Shown here piece by piece: positions 51,350 through 58,810 of a stretch of DNA of 64,000 bases. Source of the stretch: Methylomicrobium lacus LW14 (GTDB lineage Bacteria; Pseudomonadota; Gammaproteobacteria; Methylococcales; Methylomonadaceae); contig NZ_AZUN01000001.1 in the NCBI RefSeq assembly GCF_000527095.1, forward strand, positions 3,175,501 to 3,239,500, read 5' to 3'. The notes beneath the pieces are model-generated. The model saw only the letters and a program-made list of their open reading frames with translations, did not search any database and was not told where the DNA came from. The position numbers were made by a program, and so were the translations under genes. Numbering within the stretch: the first letter of the stretch is position 1; every line of letters begins with the position of its first letter.

Positions 51350-52075
51350 ATGAAAAGAATAATAACAACATTACTGCTGTTTTGTGCACTGTCGGTTAAC
51401 GGGTATGCATCGGAGGGTGTCGAATTGCAATCGGCCGACATCGATTTGTCCAATAAGGAGTCTTTGCAGCGAGGCGCTAAAAATTTTGTAACCTACTGCC
51501 TCGGCTGTCATTCGATCAAATACATGCGTTACAAGCGTCTGGCGCAGGATTTCGGCATGGACGAGAAGAAGCTGTTGACCCAGATCGCGCCGCAAAATGC
51601 AGGCATTTACGATCAAATGTTCACCGCGATGAACGGCCATGACGCGGAAAAATGGTTCGGCATCCAGCCGCCCGATCTGTCGGTGATCTCCCGATCTCGC
51701 GGCAAGGATTGGCTGTACAGCTATTTGAAGGGTTTCTATGTCGATCATAGCAAGCCACTGGGCGTCAACAACACGGTCTATCCCGATGTCGGCATGCCGA
51801 ACGTGCTGTGGCAGTTGCAAGGACAGCAGGAAGCGGTCGTGAAGATGGTCGAGGGCAAGCAGATCGTCGAAGGTCTGACACTGGCCAAGCCCGGCACCCT
51901 GTCCGAAAAAGAGTTTGACGCTCAGGTGACCGATCTTGTAAATTTCTTGGTGTATGTCGGGGAACCGATGCAGCTCGAAAGAGTCAGTCTCGGGAAATAT
52001 GTATTGCTTTTCCTGTTCATGTTCTTAGGTATAGCTTATCTGCTCAAGAAAGAGTATTGGAAGGACGTGCATTAA
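51350..52075 (+). CDS. petC: Cytochrome c1
   Basis: A 241-residue protein starting MKRIITTLLLFCALSVNGYA, a signal peptide. The heme c motif is Cys50-x-x-Cys53-His54 in YCLGCHSIKYMRY, and the axial Met is in PDVGMPNVLWQ. A C-terminal membrane anchor (YVLLFLFMFLGIAYLLKKEY) fixes it in the inner membrane with the heme domain in the periplasm. It passes electrons from the Rieske centre to soluble cytochrome c. It starts two bases after the petB stop and ends the operon; two hairpins follow. Confidence 0.95.
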   Translation: MKRIITTLLLFCALSVNGYASEGVELQSADIDLSNKESLQRGAKNFVTYCLGCHSIKYMRYKRLAQDFGMDEKKLLTQIAPQNAGIYDQMFTAMNGHDAEKWFGIQPPDLSVISRSRGKDWLYSYLKGFYVDHSKPLGVNNTVYPDVGMPNVLWQLQGQQEAVVKMVEGKQIVEGLTLAKPGTLSEKEFDAQVTDLVNFLVYVGEPMQLERVSLGKYVLLFLFMFLGIAYLLKKEYWKDVH

Positions 52076-52078
52076 ACG

Positions 52079-52137
52079 ATCGGCTCTGCGTAGAGCCGAT
52101 TACATAACTTGGGCGATTCGGTTTGCGGATCGCCCAA
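52079..52137 (+). terminator. Tandem hairpins after petABC
   Basis: Two stems in succession: ATCGGCTC / GAGCCGAT (52079-52086 and 52093-52100) and TTGGGCGAT / ATCGCCCAA (52109-52117 and 52129-52137). The second is followed by a T-rich but broken tail. They begin three bases after the cytochrome c1 stop and could terminate or attenuate transcription into sspA. Confidence 0.65.
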
Positions 52138-52205
52138 ATCTGTTTGTCTGAATGTTATAATGCCTCGTTTCAGCGTTTTGCACGTTCTAAAGAGGTTGTT
52201 AATTA

Positions 52206-52841
52206 GTGACCAATTTATTTAACAATAAATCTGTGATGACCCTATTCTCTTCTCCCACATGCGCAATGAGCCATTCCGTTCGCTTTGTATTGCACGAGAA
52301 AGCGATCCTCGCAGACATCGAGTATTATGATCCGAACAATCCGCCCGAGGATTTGCTCGAACTGAATCCGACCGGCATATCGCCGACCCTGGTCGAGCGC
52401 GATCTGGTGCTTTACGATTCCCGGATCATCATGGAATATCTGGACGAGCGTTTCCCGCATCCGCCTTTGCACCAGATGGACCCGGTGTCGCGAGCGAATG
52501 CCAGGATGCTGATCAAGCGTATCGATCAGGACTGGTATCAATTGCTCGATGAGATTTTGTTCTCCGGCGAGAAAAAGTCCGCCCGCGCGAAGAAAATGCT
52601 CAAGGAAAGCCTGCTGTCGTCCGCGCCGATTTTTGCGGCCCGGCCGTTTTTCATGAGCGACGAGTTTTCGCTGATCGACTGCGCGCTGGCGCCGTTATTG
52701 TGGCGTTTGCCGATGCTGGGTATCGATGTCTCGACCCCGAACGAAGCGATCACCCAATATGCCGAACGCATCTTCAGGCGGCCCGCCTTTAGGCGCAGCC
52801 TGAGCGATGCCGAAAAAGACATGGCGCAGTTGCCGAAATGA
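52206..52841 (+). CDS. sspA: Stringent starvation protein A
   Basis: A 211-residue GST-fold protein. The frame starts with GTG at 52206 (AGAGG nine bases upstream); MTLFSSPTCAMSHSVRFVL begins at residue 10, where E. coli SspA has the same motif. The family blocks YYDPNNPPEDLLELNP, GISPTLVERDLVLYDSRIIM and EYLDERFPHPPL are clear, and the lack of a catalytic residue is usual. SspA binds RNA polymerase and shifts transcription during starvation and acid stress. sspB overlaps by four bases, the standard pair downstream of petABC in this group. Confidence 0.93.
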   Translation: MTNLFNNKSVMTLFSSPTCAMSHSVRFVLHEKAILADIEYYDPNNPPEDLLELNPTGISPTLVERDLVLYDSRIIMEYLDERFPHPPLHQMDPVSRANARMLIKRIDQDWYQLLDEILFSGEKKSARAKKMLKESLLSSAPIFAARPFFMSDEFSLIDCALAPLLWRLPMLGIDVSTPNEAITQYAERIFRRPAFRRSLSDAEKDMAQLPK

Positions 52842-53227
52842 CCCCGCTGAAGCCCTATTTGATCCGCTCGATTTACGAGTGGATCGCCGACAACGATCTG
52901 ACGCCGTACCTTCTGGTCAATGCCGAACATCCCGCCGCGCTCGTGCCGCGCGAATTTGTCGAGGACGGCAGGATCGTTTTGAACCTGCGTCCGGCGGCGG
53001 TTGAGGCGCTGTCGCTCGGCAACGAGGAGATCGAATTCAACGCGCGCTTCGGCGGCGTCGCCCGGCATATTTTTGTGCCGATCCGCGCGGTTCTCGCGAT
53101 TTACGCGAAAGAAAACGGCCAAGGCATGGTCTTCGATCCGGCAGATGAGGTCGAGGATGATACGCCGCCTGAAGCGCCGGATACCAAGCCGCCAGCAGGC
53201 AGGCCGCAGTTGAAGGTCGTTAAATAA
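52838..53227 (+). CDS. sspB: ClpXP protease specificity-enhancing factor SspB
   Basis: A 129-residue adaptor. The N-terminal dimer domain (MTPLKPYLIRSIYEWIADND, TPYLLVNAEHP, FVEDGRIVLNLRP, FNARFGGVARHIFVP) is the ssrA-tag-binding fold. A flexible acidic/Pro-rich linker leads to the C-terminal XB peptide RPQLKVVK, which docks on ClpX, as in the E. coli protein (RPALRVVK). It delivers ssrA-tagged, stalled proteins to ClpXP. Overlaps sspA by four bases. Confidence 0.94.
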   Translation: MTPLKPYLIRSIYEWIADNDLTPYLLVNAEHPAALVPREFVEDGRIVLNLRPAAVEALSLGNEEIEFNARFGGVARHIFVPIRAVLAIYAKENGQGMVFDPADEVEDDTPPEAPDTKPPAGRPQLKVVK

Positions 53228-53429
53228 GGCGATTTTTTAGCAAGAGCATCGCGTCAATCGTTCGTTGGCTGAGCGGAGCCGAAGCCAACGGCAAAAAATC
53301 TCAAATCGGATGTACTTATTTTCGTAAATTGGCTAAGGTGAAGATAAGCGATTGAAATTTCTGGCTTGGAATTTCTAAAAAAATCTGTTACAATTTCGCT
53401 TCTATTTCTCCAGTTGATATAGTCTGTAT

Positions 53430-53505
53430 GGGGGGTTAGCTCAGTTGGTAGAGCAGTGGACTCTTAATCCATAGGTCCAGGGTTCGAGTCCCTGACCCCC
53501 CACCA
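53430..53505 (+). tRNA. tRNA-Lys (anticodon CTT)
   Basis: 76 nucleotides with encoded CCA. Acceptor GGGGGGT pairs with ACCCCCC; the D loop is TTAGCTCAGTTGGTAGAGC; the anticodon loop CTCTTAA gives CTT, reading AAG; the T arm CAGGGTTCGAGTCCCTG is perfect. It stands alone, transcribed on the plus strand. Confidence 0.96.
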
Positions 53506-53668
53506 TTCATTCCCGGCATGGCGCTCAAGTTGCCTGCCGTCGCTTTATCCGCATTGTCTTAGTTGAGGCGGATTTCCTAAGATTTCAAAGGCATGCTTCA
53601 ACTAGCGTCAGGGCTCGTTCTTGCGATCAATGCCGCTCATTTTTAAATGCATTAGAGTCATTCTTGTC

Positions 53669-54451
53669 ATGAATCTATCTACCCCCCGGCAAATTTTTCG
53701 CATCGCGTTGGCTTTGTTGCTGACCCTCTCGCTGACCGGCTGTATTTACTGGTGGCGCGCCTATCAGACCTATGTGCAAATGAGTGAATTCGACCTCTAT
53801 TTCAAAGTCGCGGTCGCCGACGATTTCACCTTGCAGTTCAAGAAGCCGATCATGTACAGCGAGGATTTTGTCTCGCTGGCCAAACTGCGCGCCAGCGAGG
53901 AAAAGGCGACGCCGAGCGGCAAACGCTGGCGCTACTGGTTCCGTAAGGTCGATAACAAAGGCAAGCTGATCACGCCGACAATCGAGTTCTATTCCGATTT
54001 AAATTTCAACAAGCAAGACCGGATCACGGCCTGGTCGTTCTCCTCCCTTTTTCTCGAAATCGCCCCGCCGAAATTTCTCGAAGTCTCCCTGCGTTCGATA
54101 GGCGGTGCGGATATCAATGAGGAAAAAATGCAGTTGAAGGCCGACACCTCGCGCATTGGCAAGATCACGGCGGAACTGCCGCGCAAGGACAAGGTCGTCG
54201 AGAAGCTGGGCGAACCCTTGCGCATCGACAAGGACAAGGATCAGGAGGTCTACGTGTACCATTTCAAGCTGGCCACGCACGGTATCGAGGAAGGTTACGA
54301 AGACCGTGAGCTGACGGAGATCAACCTCAGCTTCGATAATAAAACACAGGAATTGACCCGGATGTCGGGCCGCTTTGCCGGGCTCAAAATCTCGATCAAC
54401 TACGGGAATCTGGTCAAGAAGACGCCCAATCAATCCCTGGTGGCAAATTAG
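53669..54451 (+). CDS. Lipoprotein of unknown function
   Basis: A 260-residue protein. The ATG at 53669 begins MNLSTPRQIFRIALALLLTL, and the lipobox LTGC puts the lipidated Cys at about residue 26; a start at 53621 would place extra residues before the signal. Behind a Trp/Tyr-rich membrane-proximal stretch the protein is a soluble beta/alpha domain with several Lys/Asp-rich turns (KRWRYWFRKVDNKGKL, RIDKDKDQEVYVYHFKL). No known family. It probably sits on the periplasmic face of a membrane. Nothing in its neighbours suggests a role. Confidence 0.75.
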   Translation: MNLSTPRQIFRIALALLLTLSLTGCIYWWRAYQTYVQMSEFDLYFKVAVADDFTLQFKKPIMYSEDFVSLAKLRASEEKATPSGKRWRYWFRKVDNKGKLITPTIEFYSDLNFNKQDRITAWSFSSLFLEIAPPKFLEVSLRSIGGADINEEKMQLKADTSRIGKITAELPRKDKVVEKLGEPLRIDKDKDQEVYVYHFKLATHGIEEGYEDRELTEINLSFDNKTQELTRMSGRFAGLKISINYGNLVKKTPNQSLVAN

Positions 54452-54650
54452 CGGGCGGTTGTAGGTATTTGTACTGATTGTGCCGGGGTGCGACATAATA
54501 AACAATGGTAAAAAGTATCGGCAAAGATTTACAATACAATAAGGCTTATCGGTTCGTGCTTCGGCCGGAATGTTCCTGCAGAGGCGCATTAAGGTGAAAA
54601 GCAAGGTTGCCGAGGCTTTATTCAGCAATAATCAGGAGAGGTAAATCATC

Positions 54651-55010
54651 ATGCAAATTCCGTTACAGATCATTTTTCGAGGCATTGAACCGTCAGAGGC
54701 GGTTGAAGCGAGGATTCGAGAAAAAGTTGCCAAGCTCGAAAGATTTCATTCCCACATGATGAGTTGCAGGGTCGCGGTGGAGGCTGGACATCAGCATCAT
54801 CATCAAGGTAATCTGTATCATATTCGCATCGACATCACTACACCGGGTAAAGAAATCGTGATCAGCCGTGAACATCACGATAATCAGGCCCACGAAGACG
54901 TGTATGTGGCCATCCGCGATGCGTTCAATGCCGCGGCAAGACAGCTCGAGGATTATGTCCGCGTGCAGCGCGGCGAGGTTAAAACCCATTCAGCGCCGGT
55001 GGCAGAGTGA
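54651..55010 (+). CDS. hpf: Ribosome hibernation-promoting factor / RaiA family
   Basis: A 119-residue protein with AGGAGAGG upstream. IIFRGIEPSEAVEARIREKV, KLERFHSHMMSCRVAVEAGH and YHIRIDITTPGKEIVISREH followed by VYVAIRDAFNAAARQLEDYV are the HPF/RaiA (sigma-54 modulation) pattern. The beta-alpha-beta-beta-beta-alpha fold binds the decoding centre of the 30S subunit and stabilises resting ribosomes. A His-rich loop (HQHHHQG) replaces the short turn seen in E. coli HPF. The short length indicates the short type without the C-terminal dimerisation domain. Confidence 0.88.
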   Translation: MQIPLQIIFRGIEPSEAVEARIREKVAKLERFHSHMMSCRVAVEAGHQHHHQGNLYHIRIDITTPGKEIVISREHHDNQAHEDVYVAIRDAFNAAARQLEDYVRVQRGEVKTHSAPVAE

Positions 55011-55140
55011 ATGGCAAATCGCATTCATCCGCGCCGACAAGCAAAAGAAGGCTTGAGTTGATTGCGTGAGCTCAAGGGGGAGGAGTCAAAGCCCTCCTTC
55101 TTGCTGGGCCGAGGAGTCTGTTTGCGTTTTTTTGAGCATA

Positions 55141-55177
55141 AAAAAACCCGCTAAGTCGTTAAACCTAGCGGGTTTTT
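55141..55177. terminator. Terminator of tRNA-Leu / hpf (convergent)
   Basis: Stem CCCGCTA / TAGCGGG (55147-55153 and 55166-55172) flanked by a run of A on one side and T5 on the other, so it works in both directions. It lies between hpf (plus) and tRNA-Leu (minus). Its sequence style is the same as the tRNA-Ser terminator. Confidence 0.85.
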
Positions 55178-55207
55178 GGGTTCTTTGCGCGGCTCTGAAC
55201 CAAAATT

Positions 55208-55294
55208 TGGTACCGAGGGTCGGAATCGAACCGACACGATGTCACCATCACCGGATTTTGAATCCGGCGCGTCTACCAGTTCCGCCACCCCGGC
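55208..55294 (-). tRNA. tRNA-Leu (anticodon CAA)
   Basis: 87 nucleotides with encoded CCA. Acceptor GCCGGGG pairs with CCTCGGT (two G-U pairs); the anticodon loop TTCAAAA gives CAA, reading UUG; a class II variable arm (TGATGGTGACATCG) and T arm GTCGGTTCGATTCCGAC are present. It lies on the minus strand between hpf and queA. Confidence 0.95.
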
Positions 55295-55384
55295 AAAGAA
55301 GTTGCTATTATACGGAAATAAATTACAAAGTGGCAAGTATTTTTTTTAAAATAGGCCATCACCCCAATAGATGACCTGGCGTTC

Positions 55385-56404
55385 ATGAAGACAAGCGATT
55401 TCTTTTACCACCTCCCCGAAAACCTGATTGCTCAACACCCCCTGCCCGAACGGCGGGCCAGCCGGCTATTGTGCATGCAGGCGCCCGACTGGCGGATTCA
55501 GGACCGGATGTTTACCGATTTTATCGATCTGATCGAGGCGAGAGACTTGCTGGTCTTCAACGACACCCGCGTGATTCCCGCCCGCCTGTTCGGCAAGAAA
55601 GCGACGGGCGGCAAGGTCGAAATTCTGATCGAACGGATTCAGGATACGCGGCATGCGATCGCGCATGTTCGTGCCAGTAAATCGCCAAAACCCGGAACGC
55701 TGATTGAACTGGATCAGGCGCAGACATGCCGCGTTTTGGGCCGGGCGGGCGATTTATTCGAACTCGAATTTGATTCGGCGCTGCCCGAACTGCTCGAACA
55801 CATCGGCCATGTGCCGTTGCCGCCTTATATTGTCCGCTCCGACGAGAGCGAAGATTTAAGCCGTTATCAGACCGTTTTCGCGAAGGAGCCGGGCGCGGTG
55901 GCCGCGCCGACGGCGGGCCTGCATTTCGATCTGGAGACGATGGCGAAAATCGAAGCGAAAGGCGCGGAAACCGCTTTCGTGACGCTGCATGTCGGCAGCG
56001 GCACCTTCCAGCCGGTGCGCGTCGATAATCTGGCCGAACATGTGATGCACTACGAGTTTTTCTCGGTGGCTTCCGAAACGGTGGCGGCGGTGCATCGCGC
56101 CAGGGAGCGCGGCGGTCGGGTCATCGCGATCGGTACGACCGCCGTCAGGGCGCTCGAATCGGCCAGCCGTAGCGGCCAACTGAAAGCGGGGTGCGGCGAC
56201 ACCAATCTGTTTATTACGCCCGGTTACCGATTCAACACCGTCGATGCGTTGTTGACCAATTTCCATCTGCCCGAGTCGACTCTGCTGATGCTGGTTTCGG
56301 CCTTTGCGGGTTATGAGCCGGTCATGCAGGCGTATCGGCATGCGATTGAACAGTCTTACCGATTTTTCAGTTATGGCGATGCGATGTTTTTGGCGCGGCG
56401 TTAG
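55385..56404 (+). CDS. queA: SAM:tRNA ribosyltransferase-isomerase QueA
   Basis: A 339-residue enzyme of normal length. FFYHLPENLIAQHPLPERRA, RDLLVFNDTRVIPARLFGKK and GGKVEILIER lie in the first domain; VAAPTAGLHFDLE and TLHVGSGTFQPVR in the second; TNLFITPGYRF and LLTNFHLPESTLLMLVSA near the end. All are conserved QueA motifs. It transfers and isomerises the ribosyl part of SAM onto 7-aminomethyl-7-deazaguanine in tRNA, the penultimate step to queuosine. No ribosome site is obvious before the ATG at 55385. tgt is not in the window. Confidence 0.95.
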   Translation: MKTSDFFYHLPENLIAQHPLPERRASRLLCMQAPDWRIQDRMFTDFIDLIEARDLLVFNDTRVIPARLFGKKATGGKVEILIERIQDTRHAIAHVRASKSPKPGTLIELDQAQTCRVLGRAGDLFELEFDSALPELLEHIGHVPLPPYIVRSDESEDLSRYQTVFAKEPGAVAAPTAGLHFDLETMAKIEAKGAETAFVTLHVGSGTFQPVRVDNLAEHVMHYEFFSVASETVAAVHRARERGGRVIAIGTTAVRALESASRSGQLKAGCGDTNLFITPGYRFNTVDALLTNFHLPESTLLMLVSAFAGYEPVMQAYRHAIEQSYRFFSYGDAMFLARR

Positions 56405-56434
56405 CCCGCGGCGGGGAGAAGAAACGCTTTGCGG

Positions 56435-57061
56435 CTAAGGCTTGATGCGGAATTTACACACGCATCCGCCCTTGGCCATACACTCGACATGATCGATGTC
56501 CTGGTTCAACAGGGATGTCATCAGGGCCCTGTCGAATTCGCAGACTTCCTCAAATTTTTGCGTAAGATCGTGGTAGATGCAGTTGAATGCTTCGATCGAT
56601 GGCTGCTCGCCGTCCGCCGTATTCAGTCTGGCCTTAAAACCGAGCTCATTCATGATGCGGATCAGTTCGGCGTACCGCTCTTCTTTTTGCTTGCCAGCAA
56701 GCTGCGGCAGCAAGCCTTGCGCCAGCGAAGTCGCCAATTGATGTAAATAGCGCTGTAAAGCCTCGGCGCCCATCTCCTGCTTCAAATTGGCCAGAATCAG
56801 CTCGGAAAACCAGGCGTATTGTTTCGGAAAGCTGTTGATGCCGGCTTCGGTTAGCACAAAAACACGCACCGGACGCCCTGCGGTCTTATTCAGCATGCCC
56901 ATTTTGACATAGCCGTCCCGTTCGAGCTTGTCGATGTGCTGCTGCACCGCGTTGCGCGAAATCTCCAGTTTTCCGGCAATTTCGTCGATACATAGCCCCG
57001 TCTTGAAATTCAATAAAAGATCAAGAATTTGTTGCTGCCTTGAGCTTATACCTTCAGCCAT
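56435..57061 (-). CDS. SufR-like transcriptional regulator with Fe-S cysteine motif
   Basis: A 208-residue regulator. Winged-helix N-terminus: SSRQQQILDLLLNFKTGLCI, DEIAGKLEISRNAVQQHIDK, LERDGYVKMG. The C-terminal region carries five Cys at 161, 174, 194, 200 and 202 in FNCIYHD, EEVCEFD, HVECMAKGGCVCKF. This resembles the Cys motif of SufR-type repressors, which bind a 4Fe-4S cluster and sense iron-sulfur status or NO. It is divergent from the truncated globin gene, with a perfect palindrome between them. The likely role is control of the globin/reductase pair in response to NO or redox stress; the cluster is predicted only. Confidence 0.8.
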   Translation of the reverse strand: MAEGISSRQQQILDLLLNFKTGLCIDEIAGKLEISRNAVQQHIDKLERDGYVKMGMLNKTAGRPVRVFVLTEAGINSFPKQYAWFSELILANLKQEMGAEALQRYLHQLATSLAQGLLPQLAGKQKEERYAELIRIMNELGFKARLNTADGEQPSIEAFNCIYHDLTQKFEEVCEFDRALMTSLLNQDIDHVECMAKGGCVCKFRIKP

Positions 57062-57190
57062 ATAAAGCCTATTTATTAAAGGTTTATTAATGCCGCATCA
57101 TAACAAATCCTAGTCCCTGCGACTACGAAAACTCCTCTTGGATAGAAGCCTGATGACGTTTAGCGGATCTAGGGTGCAATATTTTGTTTG

Positions 57191-57216
57191 CTTTTGCAAT
57201 AAAAATATTGCAAAAG
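57191..57216. promoter_or_regulatory. Perfect palindrome between the SufR-like regulator and the globin gene
   Basis: CTTTTGCAATA-AAAA-TATTGCAAAAG, 11-base perfect arms (57191-57201 and 57206-57216). A further GCAATATTTT half-site lies just upstream. Located about 100 bases before the globin start and 130 from the regulator start. Probable operator of the divergent regulator. Confidence 0.7.
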
Positions 57217-57314
57217 TGTAATGTCGAGTTAAAATTACTTTGCGGCAACATTCGAGCTCTCGAATAAAGACCGCACGAGAGAGATTTATTTTCCAATATG
57301 ATGAGGCATCAACA

Positions 57315-57683
57315 ATGAGCAATTCACTCTACGAAAGAATCGGCGGCGAGGCCGCGGTCAATGCCGCGGTGGATCTTTTTTACCGCAAGGTACTGAGCGA
57401 TTACCGGATCAACCGCTTTTTCGATTCGACCGACATGGACGCCCAGATCGCCAAGCAAAAAGCGTTCTTTACCTATGCTTTCGGCGGCCCGAACAACTAC
57501 ACCGGCAAAGACATGCGCAGCGCGCACGCACACCTGGTCAAGATGGGCATGAACGGTTCGCATTTTGATGCGGTGATGGAACATCTGGGTGCCACGCTGC
57601 ACGAGTTGAATGTGCCTGAAGACTTGATTGCCGAAGCCGCCGCGATTGCGCTTGGCGCGCGGTCGGATGTTCTGGGCTTATAA
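57315..57683 (+). CDS. Group I truncated hemoglobin
   Basis: A 122-residue protein; the ATG at 57315 has TGAGG about ten bases upstream. SLYERIGGEAAVNAAVDLFY, RKVLSDYRINRFFDSTDMDA and KAFFTYAFGGPNNYTGKDMR, then AHAHLVKMGMNGSHFDAVME are the group I (TrHbN/GlbN) pattern, with a proximal His in the AHAHLVK segment and the FFD...F E-helix start. Such globins bind O2 and NO and often detoxify NO. It is followed after about 60 bases by a ferredoxin-type reductase that may serve as its electron donor. Confidence 0.92.
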   Translation: MSNSLYERIGGEAAVNAAVDLFYRKVLSDYRINRFFDSTDMDAQIAKQKAFFTYAFGGPNNYTGKDMRSAHAHLVKMGMNGSHFDAVMEHLGATLHELNVPEDLIAEAAAIALGARSDVLGL

Positions 57684-57744
57684 ATGCGATGGCAAGCCGT
57701 GATTCCATGATCGGATCACGGCTTGATTTTGCAAGGAGGTGACT

Positions 57745-58731
57745 ATGTTTGACCTAAAAATTAAAAACAACCGTGTGACCTGCCGTCCGGGGGAAACGGT
57801 GCTCGACGCACTCTTGCGCGAAAACATCAACATCCCTTATGGCTGCAAGGCCGGCGCCTGCCAGAGCTGTGTGGTGCAAAGCCTCGACGCCAAACCGCCG
57901 GCAAAAGCGCAGGGGGGGCTGAAAGACACCCTGAAAAGCAGCGGACATTTTTTGGCCTGCCAGTGTCATCCCGAACAGCCGATGACGCTGAAATTGTCCA
58001 AGGAAGCGGCAAGTTTTGTCGATGGCAGGGTCGCGGTCAATGAACCCTTGAATCGAAACACTCAACTGCTGATCATCGACATTAACGACGCGGACCGCTA
58101 CCGAGCCGGTCAGTTCGTCAATCTGCAACGCAGCGACGGCCTGACGCGCAGCTATTCGATCGCGAACATTCCGCATGCTTCCGGTACCCTCGAATTCCAT
58201 ATCCGCCGTTTGCCGGGAGGACGGTTCAGCACCTGGGTGCATGAAGAACTGAAGGTTGGCGATTCGATCCCGGTTTCGGAACCGCAAGGACACTGTTTTT
58301 ATCTTCCCGACCGCAAGGAACAAGGCCTTTTGTTGATCGGCACCGGCACCGGCCTGGCGCCGCTCGCGGGCATTTTGGCCGATGCTTTATCGCATGGCCA
58401 TTCGGGGCCGATCCGCCTTTTTCACGGCAGCCGCGAGCATGAAGATCTGTATCGGGTCAATGAAATGCGCGAACTGGCCGAGCACCACCCGAATTTTTCG
58501 TACACGCCCTGCATTTCGAGCGGCGATGCGCCGGAAGGCTTCACGCAGGGGCGGGTCCATGACGCCGCCCTGTCCGCGCAGGCCGATTTGGTCAGTTGGC
58601 GGGTCTTTCTGTGCGGCCACCCTGACATGGTCAAGAGTGCGCAAAAACAGGCCTACCTGAAGGGCGCCAGGCTGGCCGACATTTACTGCGATGCGTTCGT
58701 GGTCTCGGCCGAGCAAGCGCCGAGCGCCTGA
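57745..58731 (+). CDS. 2Fe-2S ferredoxin-FAD/NAD(P)H reductase fusion (MmoC/BenC type)
   Basis: A 328-residue three-domain reductase. Start at ATG 57745, five bases after AAGGAGGT. The plant-type 2Fe-2S domain has Cys34, Cys39, Cys42 and Cys72 (CxxxxCxxC...C). The FAD domain includes RSYSIANIPHASG, and the NAD domain GTGTGLAPLAGILADAL with FLCGHPDMVKSAQ. This is the layout of MmoC, BenC and Ascd-like electron-transfer proteins. Behind the truncated globin it is a natural candidate for a globin reductase; oxygenase subunits are absent nearby. It ends at a strong terminator shared with ubiD. Confidence 0.92.
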   Translation: MFDLKIKNNRVTCRPGETVLDALLRENINIPYGCKAGACQSCVVQSLDAKPPAKAQGGLKDTLKSSGHFLACQCHPEQPMTLKLSKEAASFVDGRVAVNEPLNRNTQLLIIDINDADRYRAGQFVNLQRSDGLTRSYSIANIPHASGTLEFHIRRLPGGRFSTWVHEELKVGDSIPVSEPQGHCFYLPDRKEQGLLLIGTGTGLAPLAGILADALSHGHSGPIRLFHGSREHEDLYRVNEMRELAEHHPNFSYTPCISSGDAPEGFTQGRVHDAALSAQADLVSWRVFLCGHPDMVKSAQKQAYLKGARLADIYCDAFVVSAEQAPSA

Positions 58732-58748
58732 ATCGTGGTTATCGAGGG

Positions 58749-58788
58749 GGCGCTGCAAGCCTGGTAAGGAGGCCAGGCTTGCAGCGCC
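58749..58788. terminator. Strong bidirectional hairpin between the reductase and ubiD
   Basis: Perfect 16-base stem GGCGCTGCAAGCCTGG / CCAGGCTTGCAGCGCC (58749-58764 and 58773-58788) with an 8-base loop, between convergent genes. No long T run, but the position and stability favour termination. Confidence 0.75.
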
Positions 58789-58810
58789 TAGGTTTTCAGT
58801 GCGATCGCTT

